Assembly (NCBI GenBank): GCA_002221725.1
Contig: NJFT01000013.1
Span: forward strand, 296,565-360,564
Reading direction: 5' to 3'
DNA: 64,000 nt
Source of the DNA: Scedosporium boydii
Lineage: Eukaryota; Ascomycota; Sordariomycetes; Microascales; Microascaceae
Shown: positions 36,017 through 48,085 of the stretch, piece by piece
How positions within the stretch are numbered: position 1 is the first letter of the stretch
Layout of the letters: each line of letters opens with the position of its first letter
Program-made: the position numbers and the translations under genes
Notes under the pieces: generated by a model
Databases searched by the model: none
What the model saw: only the letters and a program-made list of their open reading frames with translations
What the model was told of the DNA's origin: nothing

Positions 36017-37868
36017 ATTAAAAGCTGCCGGATCGAGTACGAGGGATCGAGTATGAGATGGGCGACGGTGGATCGATTGTGTGCTCTGCTCAGAAGGAAA
36101 CCTCATGTACCTTCGTAGTGCCGCCCTCATAAAAAATTTAAAAAAAAATCCTTTCTGATGAACCAGTGAAGTACAAAGTAGATTAACCAATGGATGACAC
36201 ACACAGAAAGCTGATACCAAGACTTGACCCTCGTCAACCCCACCAATGTTACTTTTAAGAAAATAACCAATCGTGGTTAAAATATGCAATATTTAGAATT
36301 ACCCTTAAAAAGAAACTGGTCGATTGAACAGTTCGGTTGACTGATGAAGTACTTCGTTGATGAACAGCAAGCCTGACCAGCTCGAAGGGTTCAAAGTTCA
36401 AAACAATTCACTCCGCTTTCACCAACCAATCCTGTTTGATATTAATCAGAGGAGTAATCAAGACCAACTCCACACAACGGGATCGGTCCTTATTACACTT
36501 TGGCCATCTTCCATCCCTAGGTAGGAAGTACGTACTTGGAGTGTACACTACTGTCCTGTGGACTCCGTGGCCCGGTCGCCCAACTAAGACAATGCTGGAC
36601 TGGACGCATAATGTACGAAAAACACGATCGGGCATGTGGTTTATGTACGGAGTAGGGTATGAAGGAATTAGCGTACACTTCATACTTGCGTACAGATATA
36701 ATCTCGATCTTGATTCAGAACAAAAGCTTTTTTTTTGGGGTGGGGTTGCTAACACAAGCAACCGAATCTGTGATGGCGGAGGAACTCTCGCAAATACGAG
36801 CGGGCCGAGTTCCTGCCGAGGACCCATCCCACGGCAACGAGGAGTTTCGGAAATGGGTCGGCTGTAAGAGGGAGACTCAGGTTACCTACTCCAGCAGGTG
36901 TTGCTTGCAGGCCTCGAATAATATGTTTGAATGGTGAGAGGAATAAGAGGAAAAAGAGGAATAAAATAATGGAGGTGATAAACATTACAATCCGAGGCGT
37001 CCGATTAATTATTTGTCACATGGGTGAAGTTGAGATCTCATGTTGAAGGTTCATTGGAGAAGTATGCGTAAAGTATACCACCTCCTAACACTATCACGCC
37101 CCAGAGTTTGAATTGGATGTCCAGCCATTGGAGGTCACCTTGGCAACTTCACTTTTTTTTTCTCCTCACTTTTTTATTTTTTTCCACCCCTTCGCCGGAA
37201 GCTTCTCGGGTAGCAAGAGTAGTTACCGCGCCCACAGGATTGGGCAGTCTAGGACCTGGGTCTTGAGAATGTGAGATTGATACTGGAATTTGTGCATCGG
37301 ATTGGTGCTCATGTTTGCATGGGCAAGGCGTTCGATACAAGCCATGCAGGTACCTCGATGTGCACAGGGAGTTGACTACAGACAGTCTCAGGCGGTACTC
37401 GTCTGATTGTAACATGACCTCGGTCGTCGATGGCATTTGTGGGACGGAGCTTTCGTCGGGTTCGTTTTGGACGGATAATAATAATCGAATTTCTCTGATT
37501 GGCCCAATTCGTGGCAACCGCTTGTCGTCATAGCTCCAAATGGTCTGCTCCTCCGAGTGGAATTACCACCACGAGCCGCTTCTCCGTTCGTTGTCCGTTG
37601 CAGGGGGCAGATTCTTATCCTTAGAGCCGACGGAGCTGTTATTTTTCATCCCTCTTTTCTCTCCTTCCCTCGCCGACCAGTCCATTTCTATCCCATATTT
37701 TCCACCACATCCCTTCTCACCCGACTCAGGAGCTTTGCTTCTTTTTCTACCCACATCGACAATTGGCGGTCCTCTTGTTTTCATTCCTCAATTGAGCTGA
37801 CCCGGTCCAGGAGCCTGACACCGTGAACCCCGCTATCCTCAGCCTCGTCCTCGTTACAGCGGCCGAAC
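36017..37868. other. Intergenic region upstream of BUD20 and aconitase
   Basis: About 1.85 kb without a supported gene. Region 36,340-36,700 has several GTAC-type palindromes (GAAGTACTTC at 36,346; AAGTACGTACTT near 36,527). The aconitase-proximal 300 bases are pyrimidine-rich, as usual for highly expressed fungal genes, and contain a CCAAT pair at 37,498-37,508. Confidence 0.5.
37483..37502 (-). promoter_or_regulatory. Possible CBC-HapX iron-response site upstream of aconitase
   Basis: On the minus strand, CCAAT is followed after exactly 12 bases by ATT. This fits the bipartite CSAAT-N12-RWT pattern described for the Aspergillus CCAAT-binding complex with HapX. It lies about 370 bases before the aconitase ATG. 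Aconitase is an iron-sulfur enzyme, so such control would make sense. The RWT half is very degenerate and could match by chance. Confidence 0.3.
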
Positions 37869-40486
37869 ATGCCGTTGACAAGGCACGTCTTCTCGGCCGC
37901 CCAGAGGGCGGCCGTCCCGACGCTGGGTTCCGGCGTCCGCCGAATGGCTACCATTTCGTCCAATCCTCTGGACAGGAAGGTATGTCGAATATTGAACGAG
38001 CTTTCCGGCATGCGACAGGAAGAAGAGTCCCGCTGACGCGACGAATTACTACAGGTTCGGCAAAACAATTGGGAAGAGGGAAACTTTATCAACTACAAGA
38101 AGATGTCGGAAAACCTGGCAATCGTGCGGAGCAGGCTCAATCGCCCTCTCACCTATGCTGAGAAGATTCTTTACTCTCATCTTGACGATCCTCATGGCCA
38201 GGATATCGAGCGTGGAGTATCTTACCTGAAGCTACGACCGGATCGTGTAGCTTGCCAGGACGCGACCGCCCAGATGGCCATTCTCCAATTCATGTCCGCC
38301 GGCATGCCCTCGGTCGCCAACCCGGTGACGGTGCACTGTGATCATTTGATTGAAGCCCAGGTCGGCGGTGAGAAGGACTTGGCTCGTGCTAAGAGCATCA
38401 ACAAGGAGGTCTACGACTTCCTTGCGTCGGCATGCGCTAAATACAACATCGGATTTTGGAAGCCAGGCTCCGGTATTATTCACCAGATCCTGCTCGAGAA
38501 CTACGCCTTCCCCGGAGGTCTCTTGATCGGCACTGACTCTCACACTCCTAATGGAGGTGGCCTCGGAATGTGTACCATTGGTGTCGGTGGTGCTGATGCC
38601 GTCGATGTTATGGCAAACCTCCCCTGGGAGTTGAAAGCACCCAAGGTCATTGGTGTTAAGCTGACTGGCGAAATGTCTGGATGGACGTCGCCAAAGGGTG
38701 TGTATAATCAGTGGCGAATGAGGGTCTCGTTTCCCCGCCCCTTCGCCAGACCTCCCCTAACTCCATTATTCTATATCGAGCCGCTAATAGTTGTGTAGAC
38801 ATCATTCTCAAGGTCGCCGGCATCCTCACCGTAAAGGGTGGAACTGGTGCGATTGTCGAGTACCATGGACCCGGTGTCGCTGGCATTTCTGCCACGGGTA
38901 TGGGAACCATTTGCAACATGGGTGCTGAGATTGGTGCCACGACGTCCGTATTCCCCTTCAACGACCGTATGTATGATTACCTTGCTGCGACGAAGAGGAA
39001 GGAGATCGGCGACTTCGCCCGTGTATATGCCAAGGAACTTCGGGAAGACGAGGGTGCGGAGTACGACCAGTTCCTCGAGATCAACTTGTCCGAATTGGAG
39101 CCCCACATCAACGGTCCTTTCACTCCCGACCTCGCCACCCCAATCTCCAAGTTCAGTCAGGCCGTGAAGGAGAACGGCTGGCCCAGCGAACTTAAGGTCG
39201 GTCTTATTGGATCATGCACCAACTCGTCATACGAAGACATGTCGCGAGCCGCCTCCATCGCTCGTGACGCGTTGAACCACGGTTTGAAGGCGAAGGCGCT
39301 CTTCACTGTCACCCCAGGCTCCGAACAAATCCGGGCTACTATTGAGCGAGACGGCCAGTTGCAGACCTTTGAGGAATTTGGCGGAGTTGTGCTCGCCAAC
39401 GCTTGCGGCCCTTGCATCGGTCAATGGGACCGTAAGGACGTCAAGAAGGGAGAGGCAAACTCCATCGTCTCTTCGTATAACCGCAACTTCACCGGCCGCA
39501 ATGACGGAAACCCAGCTACCCACTCCTTTGTCACCTCTCCCGATCTGGTAGTGGCCCTGACTATTGCCGGGTCTCTGCACTTCAACCCCCTAACGGATAA
39601 GCTCAAGGACAAGGACGGCAACGAGTTCATGTTGAGTCCTCCCACCGGTGATGGTCTGCCCGCTCGGGGCTACGACCCTGGCCAGGATACCTACCAGGCC
39701 CCACCAAAGGATAGGGCGTCTGTCCAAGTCCAAGTCGCCCCTACTTCCGACCGACTACAAATCCTCTCCCCCTTCGCTCCCTGGGACGGCAAGGATGCCC
39801 TCGACATTCCTATCCTAATCAAGGCACAGGGCAAGACGACCACTGACCACATTTCCATGGCCGGTCCCTGGTTGAAGTACCGAGGTCACCTGGACAATAT
39901 CTCCAACAACATGCTTATTGGTGCCATCAACGAGGAAAACGGCGAGGCGAATAAGATTAGGAACTTCACCACTGGCGAGTATGATGCCGTCCCCGCCGTC
40001 GCTAGGGACTATAAGAAGAAGGGCATCAAGTGGGTTGTTATTGGCGACTGGAACTACGGTGAAGGCAGCTCTCGCGAGCACGCCGCCCTTGAACCCCGCC
40101 ACCTCGGTGGTTTAGCCATTGTCACCAGGAGCTTCGCCCGTATCCATGAGACCAACTTGAAGAAGCAGGGCATGCTCCCTCTCACTTTCTCGGACCCTGC
40201 CGATTATGACAAGATTAGGCCCGATGATAAGGTAACGTCATTTTCCCAGATGCGCTAATTACTTTGTTTTCCCCCGACCTGAATCCCCTTTTCTAATACC
40301 GATATGTCTCAATAGGTCGATATCCTGTGTACCGAGCTTGCCGTCGGAAAGCCTTTGACGATGCGCGTGCACCCCAAGAACGGGGCCTCCTTCGATGTCG
40401 AGCTCCAGCATACTTACAATGAGGCACAGATCGAGTGGTTCAAGAACGGAAGTGCGCTAAACACCATGGCCAAGAACAACAAATAA
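37869..40486 (+). CDS. aco1: Mitochondrial aconitate hydratase
   Basis: TCA-cycle enzyme interconverting citrate and isocitrate, with a 4Fe-4S cluster, in the mitochondrial matrix. Exons 37869-37979, 38055-38697, 38799-40231 and 40316-40486 give 785 residues. The N-terminal 30 residues ([20 protein letters not shown] and on) are a mitochondrial presequence, joined by the first intron to [20 protein letters not shown]. Cluster cysteines are in [11 protein letters not shown] (about 390) and ACGPCIGQ (about 453). The substrate segments [13 protein letters not shown] and [18 protein letters not shown] are intact. All introns are short and consensus. Confidence 0.96.
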
Positions 40487-41929
40487 GCATTTCACCCAAA
40501 GATAGATCCTGTTGGCTGTTTTAGTAGTTATGTATAAATGGAATAGGTCTACGGAATAGCTTTCTTTTTGTGGTTTCTTTTATAAGATTATTTCATCGCT
40601 GTCTAAATCGCCTTGCCCGATACTGTTATTAGATGAATTTATTGTAGAAGTTGAGAGGTGAACCGGCTGTGTAATTTGCAGCAATTTTCACATCCACTCA
40701 GTAGCCAATACTGACGTGTGATCGTGAACCAGTTAGTTCCCCCAGTGACAATGCCATTGATCAACGGGAAGCCGGAAAGGGTGTCGGATCTCCATTCTCG
40801 GGGAACAGAACTGGCAATGAAAAGAACCGTATTGCGACGACTGAAGCATCTGAAGAATAGCTGACTGCTTGAAACTGACTCCAACAACATCATAACCCGA
40901 ACGAGTTGAACCGAAATGTGTAAGTATAATAAAGGGAAGAAATAAGAAGCAAAATAGGAGGGAACAATATCTCTTGTTTTTGAAGCCCTTAAAGCTCTTA
41001 TTGTTGTTTCTGAGTTCGAGGAACCGAAACCTATTTCTTTACTCGTCTACCTGTATATAAGTTGTATCGAAGAACCCTCCTACCAATCTTCTATATATTA
41101 CTTCTATTTTACTTTTGTCAATTGTAAAGTGAACCCAGTTAATGCAGCCGGCATACACATCAGTGTTTGTACAATTGTACAAATGAAAAAGAGAAGAAGT
41201 GACTAATGATCTTAAACAGTCCTCGTAAGAAGCTACTGTAACGGCGCAGTGCAGCCTACCTGCTCTTTACAAGTATGAAAAAGGAAATGGGTATTGTGTT
41301 GGTGTGTAGGACGACTGGCGGCGCCGCCGCCACCTTGAGGATCGGTGCCGCCACGGAAGCCCAAAGTATCACACATCCGACCTTCACTTACACATAAAAG
41401 GCGATGACAACCTTCATTTTTTATAGACTAGATCTTAGATAAGAGGAGCAGCGCAGAATAAGCCGGAGGGCGGCATTGCAGCAGAGAGCAATTAGTCATT
41501 TCTTGTCGGCCGAAGTGTTGTTATAGAAGTCGTTCTTTTACTATTCCTTTTCTCTCTTTACTTTTCCCTTCTCTTCTTTAGATGTAATGTCCTGCGACAC
41601 AGATTCCGACTAATCAATAGCTACTTGATGTCCTACTTGACCATTATGGCCACCCGATGATCATTAAACCATTTCTTCTTTATGGCGAGGCTCCTAGCCA
41701 CTGCCAGCTATTCCTGTAAGCGGGTAGTATAGACCTGTTTGTGTTGTTAGGTTGTGCTGGTCGGCCCCGACAAAGTACAGTCAATGGTCTGAGCGATTCC
41801 TGCAAGAAGCTACTGTAAAGTCCTCTGATAGGAATGGACAGATGTCGATTCTCTTAATCAATAGTAATAATAGTAAAATATATAAAAAGAAGACCTCTGA
41901 ATAAGAAGAAGTAAAGAATTATATTAAGT
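40487..41929. other. Intergenic region after aconitase
   Basis: No gene supported. A 15-base word AAGAAGCTACTGTAA occurs twice (about 41,227 and 41,804). The right end grades into an AT-rich island. Confidence 0.5.
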
Positions 41930-42320
41930 GTCTAATACAGGATACTCGGAGATGTAAAATAAATAGAGAAGTTATTTAAAGTTATTATAAAAAATAATTA
42001 ATAAAATTAAATAAAATAATAATAAATTTATCTAAACTTATTATTTTTTTTAAGATAAAAAAAAAATAACTATATCTTAACTTAAAATAAAAAATAATAC
42101 TCTTTTATTTTTTTATTTTTATAGTTTAATAAAATTATATTTTTTATTATTATTATTATATAAATTTTAAAATTATAATATTAAATTAAATTAAAAAAAT
42201 ATTATTATTTTATAAATAAATAAAAATAATTTATATTTTATAATATTTATATATATATATATTATTTAAAATTATATTTTTAAGCTTTCTAAATTTTTTT
42301 AAGTAATATAATTTTTTTAA
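41930..42320. repeat. Small AT-only island, probable decayed transposon fragment
   Basis: About 390 bases are almost purely A and T, with sharp edges to ordinary sequence, like the large island at the left of the window. No domain can be read. It lies 70 bases before the RBD2 start codon and so occupies the promoter region. Confidence 0.65.
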
Positions 42321-42388
42321 TACTTGTCTAGGTCCTCGTACGCTCAATCAGCGTTGCGGCCACAATCCAAACGCCGGCAAACACAACG

Positions 42389-43442
42389 ATGCCGACTTTG
42401 ACCACCGTGGTCCGGACCCAAAGCGCGTTGCTACATCCTTCACGCCTGCCGCTGTTTTCTCGACTTGTCGTCGCTCTGGTGGCTGTGTCGTCAATCTTGC
42501 TCCTTCAGTCCACCTGGGATATCCGGCAATGGGGATTTCTCGTTCCTAGCAGGGTTGGCATCGTGTCTGGTAAGGAATTTCCGTAGACCGCCGTGGAAAC
42601 AAGAAATTCGCGTTGACAAGAGACTCCTCTTGTAGCATATCGGGCCAACACGTATCCGTTCGTCCACACCAGCATCGTCCATGCAGCATTCAACACAGCC
42701 GTCCTTGCGCCGCTTATCTCGCGGTTCGAGATGGAATATGGCACCTTGACGTCACTGGCGCTGTTTTTTGGCCGTACGCCAATCCCGAGATGAGCTTCCT
42801 ACATCAAAATCCTAGGATGATACCTAATGACCAGCACCAGCGTTCTCTACGTTTCCTGCCCTCATATACGTCTTGATTGATCGACTCCTTCTTCACGCTG
42901 ACGTTGCTGTTGGGGGAGCAAGGTTAGCTGGCCTGGGATTCCTGATGAGACATGAGACCCACTGACACGGCAGCATTGGCCACTACGATCCTCTAGCACC
43001 TGGATATTCTTGCTTCTCAGCCTGGAGAGTGCGAAAAGTCGAAAGACTCGATCATCTATAGTGGTTGGTTCTCTGCGCATCCCCACTTGGACAGCTTTGT
43101 TGGCAACTGTGACAGTCAAGGAGGTATTTTTGCCTAGTTCTGCTCTCATGGGCCCTATATGTGGAGCTGTTGTCGGGTATGGATGTAAGCTCCTCGACCT
43201 CTTGCTCGATATTAGGCGCATATATACTGATGTGTTACGGTTAATTTTCAGGTGGCCTCGGCCTTCTTGCGTGGCTCGTTCCTCCAGGAAAGTTACTGTC
43301 ATGGCTCGAAGCAAAAGTCGTCTTTCTCAAACGACTGCCAAACTATGTTACATTCGACCAGAGGGCTCAGGGCCGTTATGGCGTTCTTCCAACGAGTGCT
43401 AGTTTCTCCATGCAGCCGGGCGCCATTTCGGAGCCCTTGTGA
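42389..43442 (+). CDS. rbd2: Rhomboid-family membrane protein RBD2, active-site His replaced
   Basis: Golgi-type rhomboid of the fungal RBD2 family, whose members cleave membrane proteins such as SREBP precursors in some fungi. Exons 42389-42569, 42636-42773, 42841-42922, 42997-43184 and 43252-43442 give 259 residues. Recognisable parts are TYPFVHTSIVHAAFN, then GTLTSLALFFGP and the catalytic-serine motif GGASTW, made by an exon junction. Near the C-terminus come LPNYVTFDQRAQGRYGVLP. Where the family has the catalytic histidine (GHLCG-type), this protein reads MGPICGAVVGYG: Pro for His. The change is not RIP-like. It may be a pseudoprotease or a sequencing error. An AT-rich island lies just upstream. 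Confidence 0.82.
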
Positions 43443-43828
43443 TCAACGAGTGTATAGGAAATCTTCTCTGGCGCTGTAAATTTGCCAAGCCTGAGCATAT
43501 CTTTTTGTCTCAGTGGTGATAGCCTGCGATTTCTGGCAATCTTGTTTGGGAGTGAGAACGAGGGTCGGATTTAAATCATGCTTAAAAGTTGATATTAATC
43601 AAGTCTATTAGCAAGAAAAAAAATTACTATACTATTTTAAAATATAATAATTTATAAAGGGAAATTATTTAGTAATTCCGAGAACTTCGCGCTTTACGTC
43701 ATTTTGCTGACCTGGATCTTGGGTTGTCCAATTCCTAGGTTTACATCTCCGACTCCTAATTCCCGGCCACGTTCCACTTTTGTTCACAGCCAAGCGCCCA
43801 CACCTCGACGCTGGATTCACTCTTCGAC
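43443..43828. other. Intergenic region between RBD2 and GAA1
   Basis: Contains a short AT-rich patch at 43,598-43,672, possibly another decayed fragment. No gene is seen. The GAA1 promoter should be here. Confidence 0.45.
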
Positions 43829-45858
43829 ATGCCGCGTCTTCTTGGTAAGTTTCGACCGCGTTTTTTCTTGCGGCGCTTTACCACTGATAGCACACCTAGC
43901 CACTGTTCTCCAGCTTCGTCGTGATCCTCGTGTCCAGAAGCTCCCTCCCTACCTATCTCTTCTCCTGATCATCGTCGGAGTAACATGGCTTTTGCTCCTT
44001 CCGTTTGATTCCTACTCTCGGCGGACGTACATATCCGAAAATGCTCTCTTACCGGGACAAGTACATACCTACTTCAGTGGAAGTGATCAGAATGTCTTTC
44101 GGGCATACCGAAGTGAGGTTAATGAGCTCTCCAACAAGACCAACCTCGAGTATGGATCTCGTATTCCGACAGCGTGATCATCGACTATTAACTTGATGGT
44201 GCTAGGGTGAATGACAACCTCGAGACAATACTTAACACCATTGGACTGAAAGTCTCCCGACAAAACTACACATACCATTCCTCAGGCCATCGGTATACTG
44301 GAGAAAACATATACGCTATCCTGCAGGCACCGAGGGGTGATGCAACCGAAGCCATAGTATTGGTTGCGGCCTGGAGGAATATGGAGGAGGTGTTGAACAG
44401 ACAAGGTGTTGCTCTGGCATTAACTCTCGCACGCTATTTCAAAAGTATGGGAGAGCAAATCCCTCCCTCATTACCTCGCATGATACTCACAGGTCTCGTA
44501 GGGTGGTCACTTTGGTCCAAGGATATCATATTCCTATTTCCCCCGGATAGTAGGACAGGAACGCAAGCCTGGGTTGATGCCTATCACGACTCCCACAACC
44601 AATTATGGGTAAACCCCCTCCCAATTAAGGCCGGAGCCCTACAAGGGGCTATAGCCATCGATTATCCACTGGACAAAAGATTCAAAGCTGTCCATATCGT
44701 CTACGATGGCGTCAATGGCCAGTTACCCAATCTGGATCTAATCAACTCCGTCGTGCATATCGCTGGTGGGCAAATGGGGTTCGGCTCGACCCTTCAGAAG
44801 ATGTGGCATCATACTGATTCTTACCGCGATCGGCTACAAACTATGCTCCGCGGGATGCTGAATCAAGGACTCGGCTGCGCAACCGGACCTCATAGCAGCT
44901 TCATTCCATATCACGTGGATGCTGTAACCCTGCAACCTTACGGGGAGGGATGGCAGGACGAGATGGCGATGGGTAGGTTGATTGAAGGATCATTTCGAAG
45001 TCTCAACAATTTACTCGAGCACCTTCATCAGAGCTTCTTCTTTTATCTTCTCATGAGCAAGGACCGGTTCGTTAGTATTGGCACTTATCTTCCAAGTGCC
45101 ATGCTCCTCGCTGCAAACTTCACAATAATGGCAACCTATCTCTGGGTGAAGAGTGGGCACACTCTTCGCCCTGCCACAAGCTCGTCGTCACCTAACTCTT
45201 ACCCAAAACAACAAGCGCGGCCAGGCCCAACAGCAGGTGCAGAGAGGGAGCTGTTCCTTCCCTTGACTCTGGTCATAGGCTGCCACTCGATTGGTGTGTT
45301 ACCGTTGTACATTTTTAATCATGCTCCTGCTCACGTATGTTCATTCGATATCCTCGACCCCCCTCCCATATGCGTCTGCTGACGGTGCTACAGCTCCTTT
45401 CGCCCATACTGCTCGCACTTAGTATTGCCACGAGCGTGTTGCCTCATCTTCTCTCATGGTTTCTTAGTCGTTACTGCAACCCATCGCTTCGACACTATCT
45501 TCTAGCTAAATGCTTCTCGTTACTCCTTCTTGGCATGTTTCTGTCCTCATTGGCGACTTTGAATTTCCCTCTGGCCTTCTTTATCGGGCTCTTGGCGAGT
45601 CCCATGTCTTTTACTATGCCTTTTTGCAAAGATAGCCGGCTCAGAGTTCCCATTGCATGCCTACTTAACGCCCTAGCGCCGACAACAGTCCTCTATGTTA
45701 TGGCCTCACTCGTGGGCATGAATACCCACTCATTTCTGCTAGAGGCAGCGTTTAGTTGGAACGTTTGGGGAAACTACACACCCTTTGTTATCTGGTGTGT
45801 TTGGTGGCCGGTGTGGCTTGTTGGATCTGTCGTGCTCCTAGGATCATCGACACACTAG
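43829..45858 (+). CDS. gaa1: GPI transamidase subunit GAA1
   Basis: ER-membrane subunit of the complex that attaches GPI anchors to proteins. Exons 43829-43844 (16 bases), 43900-44149, 44206-45334 and 45394-45858 give 619 residues. The start MPRLLATVLQLRRDPRVQKL is followed by a membrane segment (YLSLLLIIVGVTWLLLLPF) and YISENALLPGQVHTYFSG, typical of GAA1. The lumenal domain, an M28-peptidase-like fold, includes GENIYAILQAPRGD, then WSKDIIFLFPPD and GPHSSFIPYHVDAVTLQPYG. Several membrane helices follow, and the end WWPVWLVGSVVLLGSSTH is lumenal or membrane. The first intron acceptor CCTAG at 43,899 keeps frame; a nearer CAG would not. Confidence 0.92.
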
Positions 45859-46103
45859 GCAGGCGTCGGCGGCTGGCCAGAGACTCTGCGTGCAAGATGA
45901 CATGGCGTTGTTACTGTACGAATAGCGAGGTTAGAGCGTCCAATTTGGAGAACGTGTGTTAAGTACATCATAGAGACAGGTCTTGAAGCGTGTTATCGGC
46001 AGATCGATTTACTCTTTTTTTTTTTAAATTTTCTATGAATGTGGAGCACGGAATCAGCATCACTCCTGTATCACTCCTGTATCGTCCCATCCCTCCCTGT
46101 GTA

Positions 46104-47383
46104 TCAAACGGCCCAGACATCCTTTCCGGCATTTTCAATATAATGACCTAAGTCATTTACACTAGAACCCCACTCCAACAGCCTTTGGCGCATGTTGTCA
46201 ATCTGCTTCATGTCGAGGACCTTGGGCTGTACCCAGGTGATATGGGCGATTTGATCGACCTGGTCAATGGTGCCTCTAAGTAGCCCTAGACTGAAGGCCT
46301 TCATAATTAAATGTTCAATCTCGTTCGGGCGGACCTTGGTCGACTCAGTCACGTCGCTGAAGGAGATAGATCTCTCGTGCGGCGGTCGTTGGAAGATAGC
46401 TTCGGTGAGAGCTGCTAGGTATATTTTTTGGCGAAGTTCGGCGGAGTGCTCACGCAGGAGCTTGTTAGATGCGATGTGGTTTGCCAGGCGGTCAAAAGCG
46501 TCGAGATCGCCCCGATTGAATGCGAAGAGTAGCTCTCGAAGCCACGGGTATTCCTTGGAGGAGACAAGGGCATCGAGGATTGGATGGAGAAGAAGCTCGC
46601 CGAAGTTGTAGATGCTAGCCGATACAAGCGCTGCAACGCTGAGGTGGTAGGCTCGACTCTCCTTCTCTTCAGGGGAAAGAGAATTCACGTCAATGCAGGC
46701 GAGATACAAAAGGGCATTGCGATAGTATGCGGCGAAGTCGGTGATCATCTGTTTGATAAGGTGTAGTTAGCTTTGGCTGGATCTCAATCGCTTCTCGATG
46801 GTATTCTGGTAATCGAACCTGGTAATACGTTGCGTTCGCGTCATAGAAAGCAGCATGAACGACGGTCTCGACCGAAGAAAAGCTGTCTAGAATCCTTTCA
46901 CAGTTCGACAAGTCCCTGCGAGCGCCATCGCGGTCATGTAACTCCAGCTTAACTCTCGCGACGGCGACGGAGGCATAGACAAGGGCGTCTTGCGTGTTCT
47001 CGTTATCGACTTTCTTCGCCAGTGCTTCCAGGAAATGAAGTTTTTCGTGATCATCTAGGTACGACACCCTCGTCAGTTGTCAAATCCAATGTTGTTTAGA
47101 GGCGCGGTTTCGTACCTGGGCATTGTGTCGAAGCTGCCAAGGCAAGCTCTACAAGCTTCAGCTGGTTAATCTTATCGGCAAATTTGGATATGAAGGTTTT
47201 ATAGAAAGGTAAGCGCTGTGGCTCGCTGCGCGGGTCTCGGAAGAATTGCAGAAGCGCCTCAGTCAGTTGATGCCAGAGTTTGCGCTCCCAGAAATTCTCA
47301 AATTCTAGAATAAGCCCTTGGAGCTCCTCTGGGGCTGCATCTCTCTGTTCCGCCAAGAAATCTGGGATTGTATCGTAACTCAT
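46104..47383 (-). CDS. rpn9: 26S proteasome regulatory subunit RPN9
   Basis: Lid subunit of the 19S proteasome regulatory particle, with a PCI domain. Exons 47383-47116, 47054-46819 and 46748-46104 give 382 residues. Typical segments are MSYDTIPDFLAEQRDAAPEE at the start, then YYRNALLYLACIDVN and LSVAALVSASIYNFGELLLH. The PCI winged helix includes VEHLIMKAFSLGLLRG-like sequence (here IEHLIMKAFSLGLLRG) and ITWVQPKVLDMKQIDNMRQR. It is convergent with GAA1 and divergent from the complex I gene. Confidence 0.93.
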
Positions 47384-48085
47384 TGTGAGGATCGGGTTTG
47401 AACGCAATCGGTGCTGGGCGAACAGAGATCCTCCTCAAACTGGAGGTAGTGGGATGGTTTAGCGATGGCTGCCTAGAAACGGACGATCGGAAGAAGCGGT
47501 TCTGAAATAATTATTTGACAAGAGAAAAGCCTATGTATGTCCAGAACTTTCGTTCACTATTAAGGACAGCTATTGTGGTTGGAGCCTGACTGAAATGTCG
47601 GGAGATGCCAAGATAGAAAGCTGGGCCTTGTGCTCTCCAAGCTATCTGGATGTCATGGACGGGTTGCTGACAGTCGTGGCCTTGGGAGCCTAGTGAGCTG
47701 AAGCTGGTTGGGGTTGGTGGGCAACGAATCTGAATGGCCAGGCTACCAGCTGGCACCAGGATTCCAGGAAGCGGCACAGTGTGAGGTCATTCAAGGGGAG
47801 TGGGAGTCCGACCTTGACTTGTACTGAGGTACATAGGTACTTTTCCTGAGGTACGAAGGTACCTCTGTGCTGTGTCCTCTTCGCCTTGGAAGTGAGCGGT
47901 ATTCTTGCATGGGCGGATGAACCAGGGTCACATGATACGGACTACATTCTCAAATGCTAGGAAGGTCTTTTGCCTTGCCTCCATCCATACCCCATCCGAT
48001 CAACACCTTCGTCTCGCGAAGCCTCAATTAAGGTCAATTGAACCGGACCAAAGCATTCCAGCGCTGCAGCTCGGTCACTGCCAAT
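47384..48085. other. Divergent intergenic region, RPN9 and complex I subunit
   Basis: No gene seen. At 47,822-47,862 there is a cluster of GTAC words (GTACTGAGGTACATAGGTAC and on). No RPN4-like proteasome element was identified with confidence. Confidence 0.45.

Noticed and set aside
36408..36867. Overlapping frames of about 140 residues on both strands
   Set aside because: They lie in a GTAC-palindrome region with no conserved motif, splice support or codon pattern.
42862..43479. RBD2 as a frameshifted pseudogene
   Set aside because: Apparent breaks are resolved by four short introns with acceptable splice sites, giving one intact 259-residue frame; only the His replacement remains.
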